64,000 nt of DNA from Rivularia sp034931125. GTDB taxonomy: Bacteria > Cyanobacteriota > Cyanobacteriia > Cyanobacteriales > Nostocaceae. Below are positions 9,771-18,701 of this stretch, in pieces (positions within the stretch are counted from its first letter, which is position 1; every line of letters begins with the position of its first letter). The notes under the pieces were generated by a model. The model had not been told where the DNA came from, did not search any database, and saw only the letters and a list, made by a program, of their open reading frames with translations. The position numbers were made by a program, and so were the translations under genes. Location: assembly GCF_034931125.1 (NCBI RefSeq), contig NZ_JAYGHM010000035.1:1-64000 (forward strand), read 5' to 3'.

Positions 9771-11397
9771 ACTCCCACTCAATAGTTCCAGGGGGCTTGG
9801 ATGTAATATCAAAGACTACTCTATTTACGCCTTTCACTTCGTTTACAATCCGGTTGGAAATGACTTCGAGTACGTCGTAAGGCACTCGCGCCCAGTCTGC
9901 TGTCATTCCATCTTCACTGGTAACTACACGTAATACTACTGGGTAAGCATAGGTTCTTTGGTCGCCCATCACACCGACGCTCCGTACTGGCAGCAATACT
10001 GCGAAGGCTTGCCAGTATTTGTTATACAGATTATGACGGTTAATTTCTTGACGCACAACTAAATCGGCATCTCGTAAAATATTTAACCTTTCTGCTGTGA
10101 CTTCCCCAATAATACGAATTGCTAAACCAGGACCGGGGAAAGGATGACGTTGGACAATTTCTTGTGGTAAACCAACGCAAAGTCCTACCTTACGAACTTC
10201 ATCTTTAAAGAGTTTCCGTAGTGGTTCTACTAACTTGAAACGTAGGTCTTGAGGTAAACCACCAACGTTGTGATGGCTCTTGATCTTTACTGCTACTCGT
10301 TCCCCAGTTTGCGTGTCAACATTGGTATCTGCTGATTCAATTACGTCAGGATACAAAGTTCCTTGCGCTAAATAATCAAAGGGGCCAAGCTTTTTGGATG
10401 TTTCTTCAAATGCTTGGATAAATTCACGTCCGATGATCCGTCGCTTTTCCTCTGGGTCGCTGACTCCATGCAAGGCATTTATAAAGTGTTCGCGAGCGTT
10501 CACATATTCAACAGGGATGTGAAACTGTTCTGAGAATAATTTGAGCAAGCGTTCCGGCTCTAATTTCCGCATGAAGCCTTGGTCAATGAAAACGCAAGTT
10601 AACTGATCTCCAATAGCTTTATGCATCAAAAATGCTAGCGTCGAGGAATCAACTCCTCCGCTCAGAGCTAATAATACTCGCTTGCTACCAACTTTAGCGC
10701 GGATTTCCCGAATTGATTCTTCTACAAAAGCATCGGTTGTCCAGGTTGGTTCGCTTTTGCAGATTTGATAAACAAAATTGCGGATTAACGAGAATCCACC
10801 GACAGAATGCACTACTTCTGGATGAAACTGCACACCGTAAAGTTTGTTTTCGTGATTAGCGATCGCAGCAGTTGGAGTATTCGCAGTATGTGCTAGTAAT
10901 TCAAACCCGGAGGGCATTGTGATTACTGAGTCTCCATGACTCATCCACATTGTGGTACCATCTTCAACGTTAGCAAGCAGGTTTGTCGCATTGTCTATAT
11001 ACAAAGCAGCTTTACCATACTCACCGCGATCGGACTTTTTCACTTCTCCGCCGAGTTGCTGCACCATTAGCTGCATACCGTAGCAGACACCCAAAATAGG
11101 AATTCCTAAATGCCATATTGCAGGGTCGCAATGGGGAGCTTTCGCATCATAGACAGAACTAGGACCACCTGAAAGAATGATTCCTTTTGGATTAAGTTGA
11201 CGAAGCTCTTCGGCTGTGGTGCGATAGGAAAGGACTTCGGAATATACCTGAGTTTCGCGGATTCTACGAGCAATTAGTTCGGAATACTGAGAACCAAAGT
11301 CGAGAATGGCAATCATTTGACGATTAATTTGTTTTTTTGATTCTACTTTTTGAGCTTGAGGAGCATCTTTAGTTAGTAGACTCACCGCTGTGTTCAT
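9769..11397 (-). CDS. guaA: GMP synthase (glutamine-hydrolysing)
   Basis: Converts XMP to GMP using ATP and glutamine, the last step of guanine nucleotide synthesis. The 542-aa protein has a class I glutamine amidotransferase domain (about 28-220; nucleophile Cys105 in GVCYGMQL, later GVQFHPEVVHS), an ATP-pyrophosphatase domain with P-loop LALSGGVDSS (near residue 243) and the C-terminal dimerisation domain ending KPPGTIEWE, the expected GuaA terminus. About 27 extra N-terminal residues precede the amidotransferase core, so a later start is possible, although the reading frame gives no better ATG before Met28. Monocistronic. Identification is firm. Confidence 0.98.
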   Translation of the reverse strand: MNTAVSLLTKDAPQAQKVESKKQINRQMIAILDFGSQYSELIARRIRETQVYSEVLSYRTTAEELRQLNPKGIILSGGPSSVYDAKAPHCDPAIWHLGIPILGVCYGMQLMVQQLGGEVKKSDRGEYGKAALYIDNATNLLANVEDGTTMWMSHGDSVITMPSGFELLAHTANTPTAAIANHENKLYGVQFHPEVVHSVGGFSLIRNFVYQICKSEPTWTTDAFVEESIREIRAKVGSKRVLLALSGGVDSSTLAFLMHKAIGDQLTCVFIDQGFMRKLEPERLLKLFSEQFHIPVEYVNAREHFINALHGVSDPEEKRRIIGREFIQAFEETSKKLGPFDYLAQGTLYPDVIESADTNVDTQTGERVAVKIKSHHNVGGLPQDLRFKLVEPLRKLFKDEVRKVGLCVGLPQEIVQRHPFPGPGLAIRIIGEVTAERLNILRDADLVVRQEINRHNLYNKYWQAFAVLLPVRSVGVMGDQRTYAYPVVLRVVTSEDGMTADWARVPYDVLEVISNRIVNEVKGVNRVVFDITSKPPGTIEWE

Positions 11398-11907
11398 AAT
11401 GGGGAAAGTGGGATAACGATTTACGATAGCTTCCGATGCAGGCTAAATACCACAAAGGCTGGCTGTATCCAGGCGAGATTCTTGAACGATCGCATCAAAC
11501 GCAATATTGATATATGCGCCTGCTGCACTTCCTATATCTATTAATTCTATTAAGATTAAAAAGTTACCTTAAACTGACTTACGAAAGATATACTTATTTA
11601 TTTGGATTTCTTATGTTTATTTTTATAAACTTACCACAAGTTAGTCGTTATGCATAAAAGATACTTTGTTTTTTTTGCAAATAATCCAAGTTTTTAACGT
11701 TCATTATCCTTGCATTACGTAGCGATGATGGGTTTTTGACCAAAATAAATTGAAAAACAGACGAAAATTAGATAACGAGCGGTCATATGTTGCTTTAAGA
11801 CATTTGACGTAATAGATCAACCCAGAAGGGGGGTATTATCTCTTCTTTAAACATAAATATAATATATAACTGTAAATTTTAAATTTGTTTAAATAATTAT
11901 AAATTTT
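11398..11907. other. Intergenic, no gene seen
   Basis: 510 bp upstream of guaA and downstream of the next minus-strand gene. AT-rich with several stop codons in all frames. It presumably holds the guaA promoter; I find no purine riboswitch-like fold by eye. Confidence 0.45.
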
Positions 11908-12207
11908 TTACACATTCGCTTCTGCGAGTAAGCTCTGCATTTCCTCTAGAGAAAGTGATTGTTGAATATATTGAGGAGATTCGGGATTGTAAGGACTTTT
12001 TAAACGGTCGATACTGATAATACTTGCCTCCTGGGGTATGACGGGAATATCAGGATCGAAAGCAGTCGGACGCATCAAAGAGCTAGAAAACCCTCTGAAA
12101 ATAGCAACTTCGTCTTGTTCGCCATTTATTTCCAACGTTACAAGCAATACCTCTTGAGGACGTTTAGCCGTGTATTGCTCAAGTCGCTGATTAATTAGGT
12201 TGGACAT
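11908..12207 (-). CDS. Conserved cyanobacterial hypothetical protein (DUF7734-like)
   Basis: A 99-aa soluble protein: NQRLEQYTAKRPQEVLLVTL, then a beta-rich part with FRGFSSSLMRPTAFDPDIP and a C-terminal helix SLSLEEMQSLLAEA. The pattern matches a small family conserved in cyanobacteria and plastid-bearing plants that I recall as DUF7734; the family name is tentative. Function unknown. It lies 124 bp downstream of the DUF3177-like membrane gene on the same strand and might be co-transcribed with it. Confidence 0.65.
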   Translation of the reverse strand: MSNLINQRLEQYTAKRPQEVLLVTLEINGEQDEVAIFRGFSSSLMRPTAFDPDIPVIPQEASIISIDRLKSPYNPESPQYIQQSLSLEEMQSLLAEANV

Positions 12208-12212
12208 GGGCG

Positions 12213-12310
12213 AATTTAGGAGTTAGGAGTTAGGAGTGAGAAGTTAGGAGTTAGAAGTTATTAATTACGAATTGGTAATTGCGAATTGCGAATTGCGAAT
12301 TGGTAATTGT
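12213..12310. repeat. Heptamer-type tandem repeats
   Basis: AGGAGTT/AGGAGTG units followed by AATTGCG/AATTGGT units between two minus-strand genes. Same style as the arrays at 9625-9770 and 15045-15260. Confidence 0.75.
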
Positions 12311-12331
12311 CCCCCCATCCCCCCATCTCTT

Positions 12332-12925
12332 CTACTGCGGTGCAGCGGAACGTCCTTGTTTGCCGAGCTTGAAAATCACAAAGTAGCTTAGGCACAGAAC
12401 GTAGAAAACTAAACCAATAATACCTAGAAAGCCTAGGAATCCTGAATCGGTGTTGGTGTGGAAATACTCTTTAAATAATAATGGTGCTTCTAACCAAACC
12501 TTGCAGTAGGGAGTCTTGAGAATAGTTTCAGAAAAAGCACAACCTAAGAATGGAATAGTTGCGAGCGCTCCTAAAATACAATAAATGCTTATGGCCCAAC
12601 GCCAAGAGGTAAAAATAAACTTTAATACTCCCTCAGAACCGTAGTGAATTTCATCGTTCAAGTCAATCCAGAACCATAATGAAATTGGAATTAGGATACG
12701 GGCTATTAAAGATGAAATAAAACTGACTCCAAAACCGCCAATCATCAAATAAATAGTAATTACGAGTAAACTTGAGACCCGCCAGTAAATACTCAACAGA
12801 CGTTGAATTGCTTCTGCTTTTTGAACAAATGCCCAAATTAATAAGACTAAAGGAATAAAGACTGTAAATAAAACCGCTAAACGGTAGTCCATCCAAACGA
12901 GCGGGCGAAACCAAACATCATTCAT
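12332..12925 (-). CDS. Integral membrane protein, DUF3177 family-like
   Basis: A 197-aa protein with about five hydrophobic helices (near residues 15-32, 48-75, 78-90, 108-128 and 165-188). The N-terminus WFRPLVWMDYRLAVLFTVF and FVQKAEAIQRLLSIYWRVSSLL match my memory of the cyanobacterial DUF3177 family. No catalytic motif is seen; function unknown. The C-terminus GKQGRSAAPQ is polar and probably cytoplasmic. Confidence 0.7.
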   Translation of the reverse strand: MNDVWFRPLVWMDYRLAVLFTVFIPLVLLIWAFVQKAEAIQRLLSIYWRVSSLLVITIYLMIGGFGVSFISSLIARILIPISLWFWIDLNDEIHYGSEGVLKFIFTSWRWAISIYCILGALATIPFLGCAFSETILKTPYCKVWLEAPLLFKEYFHTNTDSGFLGFLGIIGLVFYVLCLSYFVIFKLGKQGRSAAPQ

Positions 12926-13268
12926 GATCGTTCACTATATACAATTAAAGACTTTAACCAAGAAAGCCAATATTTAAAAGTAAAGTATCTAAATATTTTT
13001 AGAAATTTAGAATAAATTTATCCGACGATAATGCTTGATTAAATAATTAAAACCCGCTAGGGTAGCGGGTTACAAGCCTGATTCCATTAACTAGGAATTT
13101 GCCTTTGAGACTAAATTCCTCCCAGCTTGAGGGAGGAAATAGCGTGCTTGCGTTCCTCATGCTTATAGATGCTGCATAAAATTGCGATCGCTAGTCTAAG
13201 AAAAACTATTATCTAAGGCATGAGGATTAATCTGATCGCTGGCGCACAAAAAGAAGACAACTTAATTT
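12926..13268. repeat. Intergenic region with two strong hairpins
   Basis: 343 bp between two minus-strand genes. AACCCGCTA-GGG-TAGCGGGTT forms a perfect 9-bp stem (13051-13071). A second stem, TTCCTCCC/GGGAGGAA, lies near 13110-13138. The double-hairpin element looks like a dispersed repeat. The first hairpin has no U-tract and is not an obvious terminator for CP12, which is transcribed away from it towards lower coordinates only after its stop at 13269. Confidence 0.55.
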
Positions 13269-13490
13269 TTAGTCGTCGTAAACTCTACACTCATCAGCGC
13301 TAGGGTTTTCATCACAGTACTTCTCTAAAGAATTTTTGGGCTTAGACTGACGCTGATGAGAAGCTTCTGCTTGTAATTCTTCTACCGCATCCCAGGCAGC
13401 AGCGCACTCTGCGGAGTTGCTTCCTGAAGTATCGCAAACAGTACGAGCTTCTTGAAGTTCTTCTTGAATTTTATCTTTGATATCGCTCAT
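13269..13490 (-). CDS. cp12: CP12, redox regulator of the Calvin cycle
   Basis: CP12 is a small, partly disordered protein that assembles phosphoribulokinase and GAPDH into an inactive complex in the dark. The 73-aa sequence has both redox cysteine pairs, Cys19/Cys29 (RTVCDTSGSNSAECAAAWD) and Cys59/Cys68 (EKYCDENPSADECRVYDD), and the AWDAVEELQAE core. The C-terminal pair and the DECRVYDD tail are the parts that bind GAPDH. Length is typical. It marks the host as photosynthetic. It stands alone. Confidence 0.97.
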   Translation of the reverse strand: MSDIKDKIQEELQEARTVCDTSGSNSAECAAAWDAVEELQAEASHQRQSKPKNSLEKYCDENPSADECRVYDD

Positions 13491-13840
13491 GGGTTTTATT
13501 GTGTTATTTGTTCTTAATACAAGTATAGAAAAAGTTTGGCAAACACAGTTTAACGGTATTAACCATTGTACCTACCTTGGTGCGCCAGCAAACGCGATGT
13601 AGTCCAACGGCACTATCAAAATACACCAAATATCAAGGCATGTAGAGCCTTTAACTTAAACTTTTAATATTTTTACAAAATTTTCACAGCTACTCTAAAA
13701 ATACAGTCACCGGGACAGTCAACTATTGTAAGATGCAGTTAAGGTTCCTGGGCTTAGCATATTTAAAGATAAATAGAAAGATAAATAAAAATAAAAAGTA
13801 TGATTCCTCTAAACATAAAAATATAAAAACTTTTAAACTC
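13491..13840. other. Divergent intergenic region, no gene seen
   Basis: About 350 bp between CP12 and the divergent FIST gene. No conserved RNA or operator recognised. Frames opened by an ATG at 13733 run into the FIST gene, but the first 36 residues (Lys/Asn-rich) do not look like protein. Confidence 0.45.
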
Positions 13841-15058
13841 ATGGTAGATAAAATGCAGTGGATAAACGTCTTGTCAACCCGTCCTTCTTTGGAAGCAGCA
13901 ATTTCTGAAGTTGTAGAAGAAGCTGTGGGAAAGTTATCGACAAAAGCAAACTTAGCAATTGTGTTCATCTCGTCTGCTTTTACAAGTGAGTATTCCCGAC
14001 TTTTACCTTTGCTCGCACAGCAACTAAAAGTACCCGTACTAATTGGCTGTAGTGGTGACGGTATTGTTGGTACGAATGGTTGGGGACAAGCTCAAGAATT
14101 GGAAGCTCAAGCGTCTTTATCGCTGACTTTAGCTTATTTACCATCCGTAAATATTCATCCGTTCCATGTTATTGCCCAAGATTTGCCCGATTTAGATAGT
14201 TCACCCAATGCTTGGATCGATTTAATCGGCTTGCCACCTTCCCCTACTCCCCAATTTATTTTGCTTTCCAGCAATTTCGCAAGCGGTATCAATGATTTAT
14301 TAAAAGGTTTGGACTTTGCTTATCCCGGTTCTGTAACTGTAGGAGGACAAGCAAGCGGTGGTGGAACGGGAAACAATATTGCCCTATTTTGCAACAACAA
14401 ACTTTATCATCAGGGTACTGTAGGAGTAGCTTTAGCTGGCAATATTCAGTTAGATACAATTGTCGCTCAAGGTTGTCGTCCAATCGGCATTCCCTACCAA
14501 ATTAACAAGTGCGATCGCAATATAATTTTAGAAATTGACGAGCAGGTGCCATTAGTTTTGTTGCGCGATTTGATTGCTAATTTAAGTGAATCAGAAAAAA
14601 TCCTCGCTCAAAATTCTTTGTTCGTAGGTGTAGCTATGGACGAATTTAAACAAGATTTACAGCCAGGAGACTTTTTAATTCGCAACATTTTGGGAGTAGA
14701 CCCCACAACTGGGGCGATCGCCGTTGGCGATCACCTCCGTGCCGGACAGCGAATACAATTCCACCTCCGTGACGCTGAAACTTCCGCCCAAGATTTAGAA
14801 TTTTTACTCAAAAAATATCGAGAACAACACTCATCCGAACCATCACCTGTAGGTGCTTTAATGTTTTCCTGTCTGGGAAGAGGTCAAGGACTCTATAGAA
14901 AGCCGAATTTTGATTCCACGTTATTTCGACGCTATATCAAAGATATACCTGTAGGAGGCTTCTTCTGCGGTGGTGAAATTGGTCCGGTTGGTGGCAGTAC
15001 TTTTCTCCACGGTTACACCTCGGTTTTTGCTATCTGTAGGCAAAATGGGAATAGGTAA
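13841..15058 (+). CDS. FIST domain protein (FIST_N/FIST_C)
   Basis: FIST domains are predicted small-ligand sensors, usually linked to signalling proteins. The 405-aa product starting MVDKMQWINVLSTRP is all FIST: N-terminal part with VPVLIGCSGDGIVGT and YPGSVTVGGQASGGGTGN, C-terminal part with GALMFSCLGRGQGLY and VGGFFCGGEIGPVGG. I chose the ATG at 13841 because homologues I recall begin at this MxDxMQW; Met at 13853 is also possible. No output domain is fused. The last residues and the stop (NGNR, TAA) fall in the heptamer array that follows. Confidence 0.88.
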   Translation: MVDKMQWINVLSTRPSLEAAISEVVEEAVGKLSTKANLAIVFISSAFTSEYSRLLPLLAQQLKVPVLIGCSGDGIVGTNGWGQAQELEAQASLSLTLAYLPSVNIHPFHVIAQDLPDLDSSPNAWIDLIGLPPSPTPQFILLSSNFASGINDLLKGLDFAYPGSVTVGGQASGGGTGNNIALFCNNKLYHQGTVGVALAGNIQLDTIVAQGCRPIGIPYQINKCDRNIILEIDEQVPLVLLRDLIANLSESEKILAQNSLFVGVAMDEFKQDLQPGDFLIRNILGVDPTTGAIAVGDHLRAGQRIQFHLRDAETSAQDLEFLLKKYREQHSSEPSPVGALMFSCLGRGQGLYRKPNFDSTLFRRYIKDIPVGGFFCGGEIGPVGGSTFLHGYTSVFAICRQNGNR

Positions 15059-15260
15059 TTGGGAATAGGGAATTGGGAATTGGGAATAGGGAATTGGGAA
15101 TAGGGAATAGGGAATAGGGAATAGGGAATAGGGAATTGGTAATTGGGAATTGGTAATTGGGAATAGGGAATAGGGAATAGGGAATTGGGAATTGGGAATA
15201 GGTAATTGGTAATTGGGAATTGGGAATAGGTAATAGGGAATAGGGAATAGGGAATTGTCC
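15045..15260. repeat. Large GGGAATA/GGGAATT heptamer array
   Basis: About 215 bp of alternating GGGAATA, GGGAATT and GGTAATT heptamers between the convergent FIST and phosphoesterase genes. An antisense 78-aa frame made of Pro-Ile-Pro-Asn-Ser-like repeats across it is an artefact of the array. Confidence 0.92.
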
Positions 15261-15276
15261 CCCCATTTATCGATTC

Positions 15277-16377
15277 TTAGAGCAACAAAGTCGCATGGTT
15301 ATCAATAAAGCTAAAATCTCCGTCGGGAGTAATTGCGCCGTATTTCTCGAAGTGATGGCGTACTTTTTCGGGAAGTTCGGGATATTCAAATAATGCATCT
15401 CCAGCAGCAATATTCGCCCAGAAGTCTCGTAATGTGGGAGCTAGTTCTTCAGCTTTTTCTGGAGTCAGGTTTAGCGGAGGTAAAGTTAGTAGTTTGACTA
15501 TAAACTGAGAACTGCGATCGCTCATCCATTGCCGCGAACTTTGCTGTAAGTTGGGAAAATTAGTTACTGATTCTACTTTGCGGGATGATATCTGTAACTT
15601 AATCCTTCCGTGTTTATCCTGAGAATATTCTAGTAAACGATAGGGATGGGGATAACTGACTAAAGAGCCTGTGGTAATATCGTATACATTATTATTGTAA
15701 GCTATATCTTGAATATGTAGGTGTCCGGTAAAAACTAACTGAACGTTGTAGCGTCGGAGAATTTGTAATAGTTCCGGTGCATTATTTAACATATAGCGGT
15801 TTGCCATCGGGTGACGGGCTTGATTGGGTAAATGCTCGACTACGTTATGATGAACCATTACCAAAATCAATTCATCGTTAGCTGCTGATAAAATCTTTTC
15901 TAACCAGGACAATTGTGTATCATCTAAACGTCCGATCTGCTTACCTTCGTCATCAAAGTTATTAGAATTAAGAGCAATTAATCTTACATTCGGCAATAAT
16001 TCACAAGTATAGTAAAGCTGTTCTGTATTCTCGTAACCAAATTTACGATAAAACTGCGGGAAATCCTTAAAAGCAATTGATTGCTCATTAGCATTGAGAA
16101 CCGGAACATCATGATTACCTGGTATTACATAAGTCGGAAAAGGCAGTTTTGCCAAACGTTCTTGTAACCAAGTATGATTTTCTGGTTCACCGTGTTGAGT
16201 TAAATCTCCCGGTAGTAAAAGAAAATCTAAATCTAATTGTGTCAAATGTTCCAATACACTATCAAAAGCCGGGATACTAACTTCCACCAGATGAAAGCGA
16301 CTCGGATGATCCCAGATAGTATGGGGAAGTGCAACGTGTAAATCGCTAGCGATCGCAAAACGAAAATTTAGACTCAT
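15277..16377 (-). CDS. Calcineurin-like metallophosphoesterase
   Basis: A 366-aa cytoplasmic protein with the full binuclear-metal phosphoesterase motif set: ASDLHVALPHT (D-x-H), LLLPGDLTQHG (GD), VIPGNHDVP (GNHD), VMVHHNVVEH (H) and VFTGHLHIQDI (GHxH). These belong to the Icc/CpdA-like branch, whose members cleave cyclic nucleotides or other phosphodiesters; the true substrate is unknown. The C-terminal 100 residues, with an LPPLNLTPEKAEELAP stretch, form a separate helical region. It stands alone on the minus strand. Confidence 0.9.
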   Translation of the reverse strand: MSLNFRFAIASDLHVALPHTIWDHPSRFHLVEVSIPAFDSVLEHLTQLDLDFLLLPGDLTQHGEPENHTWLQERLAKLPFPTYVIPGNHDVPVLNANEQSIAFKDFPQFYRKFGYENTEQLYYTCELLPNVRLIALNSNNFDDEGKQIGRLDDTQLSWLEKILSAANDELILVMVHHNVVEHLPNQARHPMANRYMLNNAPELLQILRRYNVQLVFTGHLHIQDIAYNNNVYDITTGSLVSYPHPYRLLEYSQDKHGRIKLQISSRKVESVTNFPNLQQSSRQWMSDRSSQFIVKLLTLPPLNLTPEKAEELAPTLRDFWANIAAGDALFEYPELPEKVRHHFEKYGAITPDGDFSFIDNHATLLL

Positions 16378-16443
16378 TGAAGTAAATAAAATCTTATATA
16401 GGGTGTAAAAAAGCGCTTTTTAAATAGAGTATAACGCGGAAAA

Positions 16444-16480
16444 AGTTAGGAGTTAAGAGTTAAGAGTTAAGAGTTAAGAA
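16444..16480. repeat. GAGTTAA heptamer array
   Basis: GTTAGGA-GTTAAGA-GTTAAGA type units, about five copies, between the divergent phosphoesterase and trmB genes. Confidence 0.75.
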
Positions 16481-16521
16481 TTATAAATATTGATTATTGA
16501 TTATTGAAAAGGAGAAAACTA

Positions 16522-17154
16522 TTGAATCGCGTTCGAGTTCGTCAACACGTAAATCCATTAGGAATAAGATATCAAACACCGATCAATCCAATTGATTGGG
16601 AAAGAATTTATTTAGATATGAATCAACCTTTACTTTTAGATATTGGTTGTGCTAGGGGTCAATTTTTAATCGAAATGGCTCAACTAGAACCTAATTGTAA
16701 TTTTCTGGGTTTAGAAATCCGCGAACCTCTAGTAGAAACAGCCAACAAAACACGTTCGGAGTTGGGATTAACAAATCTACACTATATATTTTGTAATGCA
16801 AATAACTCGTTAAAGCCGCTTTTATCTTCCTTGCCAAAAGGAATCTTACAGCAAGTGACAATCCAATTTCCCGACCCTTGGTTTAAGAATCGTCACGGTA
16901 AACGACGGGTTGTACAACCGCAATTAGTTGCAGAATTAGCAGAGTATCTCGCACCAGGGGGAACGGTATTTTTACAATCAGACGTTAAATTTGTAGCAAT
17001 AGAGATGTGCGATCGCTTTGACGAAAATCCTGCTTTTCACAGACAAAGCAAACAATGGTTAGCAGAAAATCCCTTAAGAGTTGCAACGGAAAGGGAATTA
17101 TTTACCTTAGAAAACAGCGAACCAGTTTATCGTACCGTATTTACAAAAATTTAA
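16522..17154 (+). CDS. trmB: tRNA (guanine-N7-)-methyltransferase
   Basis: TrmB methylates G46 of tRNA using S-adenosylmethionine. The product has the SAM site LLLDIGCARGQFLIEMA and the family motif PDPWFKNRHGKRRVVQP. I set the start at the TTG at 16522, giving MNRVRVRQHVNPLG: AGGAG at 16510-16514 is well spaced from it, and homologues begin at this VRVRQHVNP stretch. Another TTG at 16504 lies upstream of that ribosome site and is less likely. Length, 210 aa, is normal. It converges on upp with a perfect hairpin between them. Confidence 0.95.
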   Translation: MNRVRVRQHVNPLGIRYQTPINPIDWERIYLDMNQPLLLDIGCARGQFLIEMAQLEPNCNFLGLEIREPLVETANKTRSELGLTNLHYIFCNANNSLKPLLSSLPKGILQQVTIQFPDPWFKNRHGKRRVVQPQLVAELAEYLAPGGTVFLQSDVKFVAIEMCDRFDENPAFHRQSKQWLAENPLRVATERELFTLENSEPVYRTVFTKI

Positions 17155-17222
17155 TCATCATACATAGGACTTACGCATTGACAGAAAATACAAAATATGG
17201 ATGTGGGAAAAATACATCCATT

Positions 17223-17251
17223 GTAGGGGTTTAGCAATGCTAAACCCCTAC
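17223..17251. terminator. Perfect 13-bp hairpin between trmB and upp
   Basis: GTAGGGGTTTAGC (17223-17235), loop AAT, GCTAAACCCCTAC (17239-17251). It lies between convergent genes and its right arm overlaps the upp stop codon. The sequence is a repeat seen widely in cyanobacteria, here likely working as a two-way transcription terminator. Confidence 0.7.
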
Positions 17252-17880
17252 TTCGTCCCAAACATTCGATCGCCAGCATCACCTAAACCGGGAATTATAT
17301 AACCATTTTCATCCAGCTTTTCGTCGATTGCTGCGGTGAAAATTTGTACATCTGGATGAGATTCACAAAAGTGTTTGATCCCTTCTGGTGCAGCAAGTAA
17401 ACAAACAAATTTTATCGATTGCGGATTAGTTGATTTCAAACGCTCTACTGCTGCTACTGCTGTATTTCCAGTCGCTAACATTGGGTCAACGACCAATACA
17501 TCTCGCTTTTCGATATCATTAGGAACTCGGAAATAATATTCTATAGGAATTAAGGTTTTTGGGTCGCGATAAAGTCCAATATGTCCGACTCGTGAAGATG
17601 GCATTAATTCGAGCATTCCATCTAAAATGCCTTGTCCCGCTCGTTGGATCGAAATAATGACTAATTTTTTCTCTGGTGCGAGAACTGGAGCGTACATTTG
17701 TGCGATCGGTGTTTGAATTAATTCGGATTTCAGCGGTAAATCTCGCGTAACTTCATACGCTAGTAATAAACTGACTTCTTTTAAAAGAGCGCGAAATTTT
17801 GCCGTGCTGGTTTCGGTTTTTCTGATAAGTGTTAATTTGTGTTGAATTAATGGATGTTTAATTAGCGTTACTTGTTGCAT
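17248..17880 (-). CDS. upp: Uracil phosphoribosyltransferase
   Basis: Salvages uracil to UMP with PRPP. The 210-aa protein has the PRPP loop VLVVDPMLATGNTAVAA, the upstream ISIQRAGQGILDGML stretch, and the uracil-binding C-terminus GLGDAGDRMFGTK. The EYYFRVPNDIEKRDV region is also typical. Length is right for Upp. Monocistronic, with the terminator hairpin at its 3' end. Confidence 0.96.
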   Translation of the reverse strand: MQQVTLIKHPLIQHKLTLIRKTETSTAKFRALLKEVSLLLAYEVTRDLPLKSELIQTPIAQMYAPVLAPEKKLVIISIQRAGQGILDGMLELMPSSRVGHIGLYRDPKTLIPIEYYFRVPNDIEKRDVLVVDPMLATGNTAVAAVERLKSTNPQSIKFVCLLAAPEGIKHFCESHPDVQIFTAAIDEKLDENGYIIPGLGDAGDRMFGTK

Positions 17881-18358
17881 GAAATAAGTTATTAGGTATG
17901 AAAGATGAATTGTGAATTAATATTTTTTATATTTATTTGGTAATTTGAGGCTGAGCCTTGAAAACTGCATTCCTTCGGAGACAAGGAACGAAGAAAGCAC
18001 GACTACGCGCATCCTGGTAGAGTTTTAGCATGGTTTTTAGGGATGGGGGTAGGTGTGATGTAAGGGATGTTTGTTGAAATATTTTGCGCCATCTTAACAG
18101 ATTCGGAGACGTACTAGTGCGGAGATCTCTACAAAAATTATTCATAATGTATTTAATAGTGCCTGTTTGAATGCTTTTACGGTTTTAAAATAATTTTCTG
18201 GTTCTTCTACTAAAGCTAAATCAAAAGCTTATCAGATGCTCTACCAAGAATACAGCTAGTGCGGGAATCGAAAATTTACTGTCTTCCGGATAATTTACCT
18301 TCGGTGATGGAAGAGTTACTTTAGCTGACATAAGATATTTGGATGATTATAAATTGTA
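17881..18358. other. Decayed intergenic region with gene scraps
   Basis: About 480 bp with no intact gene. On the minus strand 18142-18228 reads AFDLALVEEPENYFKTVKAF and on to a stop, protein-like but without a start. On the + strand near 18232-18330, LVRESKIYCLPDNLPSVMEE is also protein-like. I cannot name either parent gene. They suggest decayed toxin-antitoxin or small accessory genes. Confidence 0.4.
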
Positions 18359-18423
18359 GGGTGTGTGACGGTTTTCGTAAATTTGAATAAAAACAATTAA
18401 TAATTGATTTACCGTCACGCACC
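18359..18423. repeat. GGTGYGTGACGGT inverted repeat, copy 1
   Basis: GGGTGTGTGACGGT at the left and ACCGTCACGCACC at the right, with about 38 AT-rich bases between. It is a MITE-like palindrome; a second copy lies at 18628-18693 and a relative at 60410-60468. Confidence 0.75.
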
Positions 18424-18474
18424 ATCAGCGTATTGTAATAACATATAAAATAATGACATCTTAATTAATTTTCT

Positions 18475-18609
18475 ATGAAAATAACACTTAATTTACCACC
18501 AGATATGGAGTTGTATTTGATTAGGAAAGCAGAAGAAAAAGGTATATCAGTTGAAGATTATATTTTGGAAATTTTAACGGAGTATATTTCAGAAAAGATA
18601 AATTCTTAA
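18475..18609 (+). CDS. Small antitoxin-like protein (44 aa)
   Basis: The frame reads MKITLNLPPDMELYLIRKAE and continues EKGISVEDYILEILTEYISE before the stop. The beta strand plus two helices resemble the DNA-binding start of small ribbon-helix-helix-type antitoxins. It sits between two copies of the same inverted repeat and has no partner toxin directly downstream, so it may be a solitary remnant. No strong ribosome site is visible. Support is composition and fold-like pattern only. Confidence 0.45.
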   Translation: MKITLNLPPDMELYLIRKAEEKGISVEDYILEILTEYISEKINS

Positions 18610-18627
18610 TTTGTAAGTAAACCGATT

Positions 18628-18693
18628 GGTGCGTGACGGTAAAGCCAGTTGATTTCGTTGCACTTGATAATTTATCGTAACCGTCACACACCC
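18628..18693. repeat. GGTGYGTGACGGT inverted repeat, copy 2
   Basis: GGTGCGTGACGGT (18628-18640) pairs with ACCGTCACACACC (18679-18691). Together with copy 1 it brackets the small antitoxin-like ORF. It ends just before the 3' end of higA. Confidence 0.75.
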
Positions 18694-18701
18694 TACAAAT
18701 A

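Noticed and set aside
15030..15266. 78-aa Pro/Ile/Asn repeat frame on the minus strand
   Set aside because: It is created entirely by the heptamer array and has no start context or homology.
17933..18145. 70-aa minus-strand frame
   Set aside because: No recognisable domain, Arg/Ser/Thr-rich and in a decayed region; likely chance.
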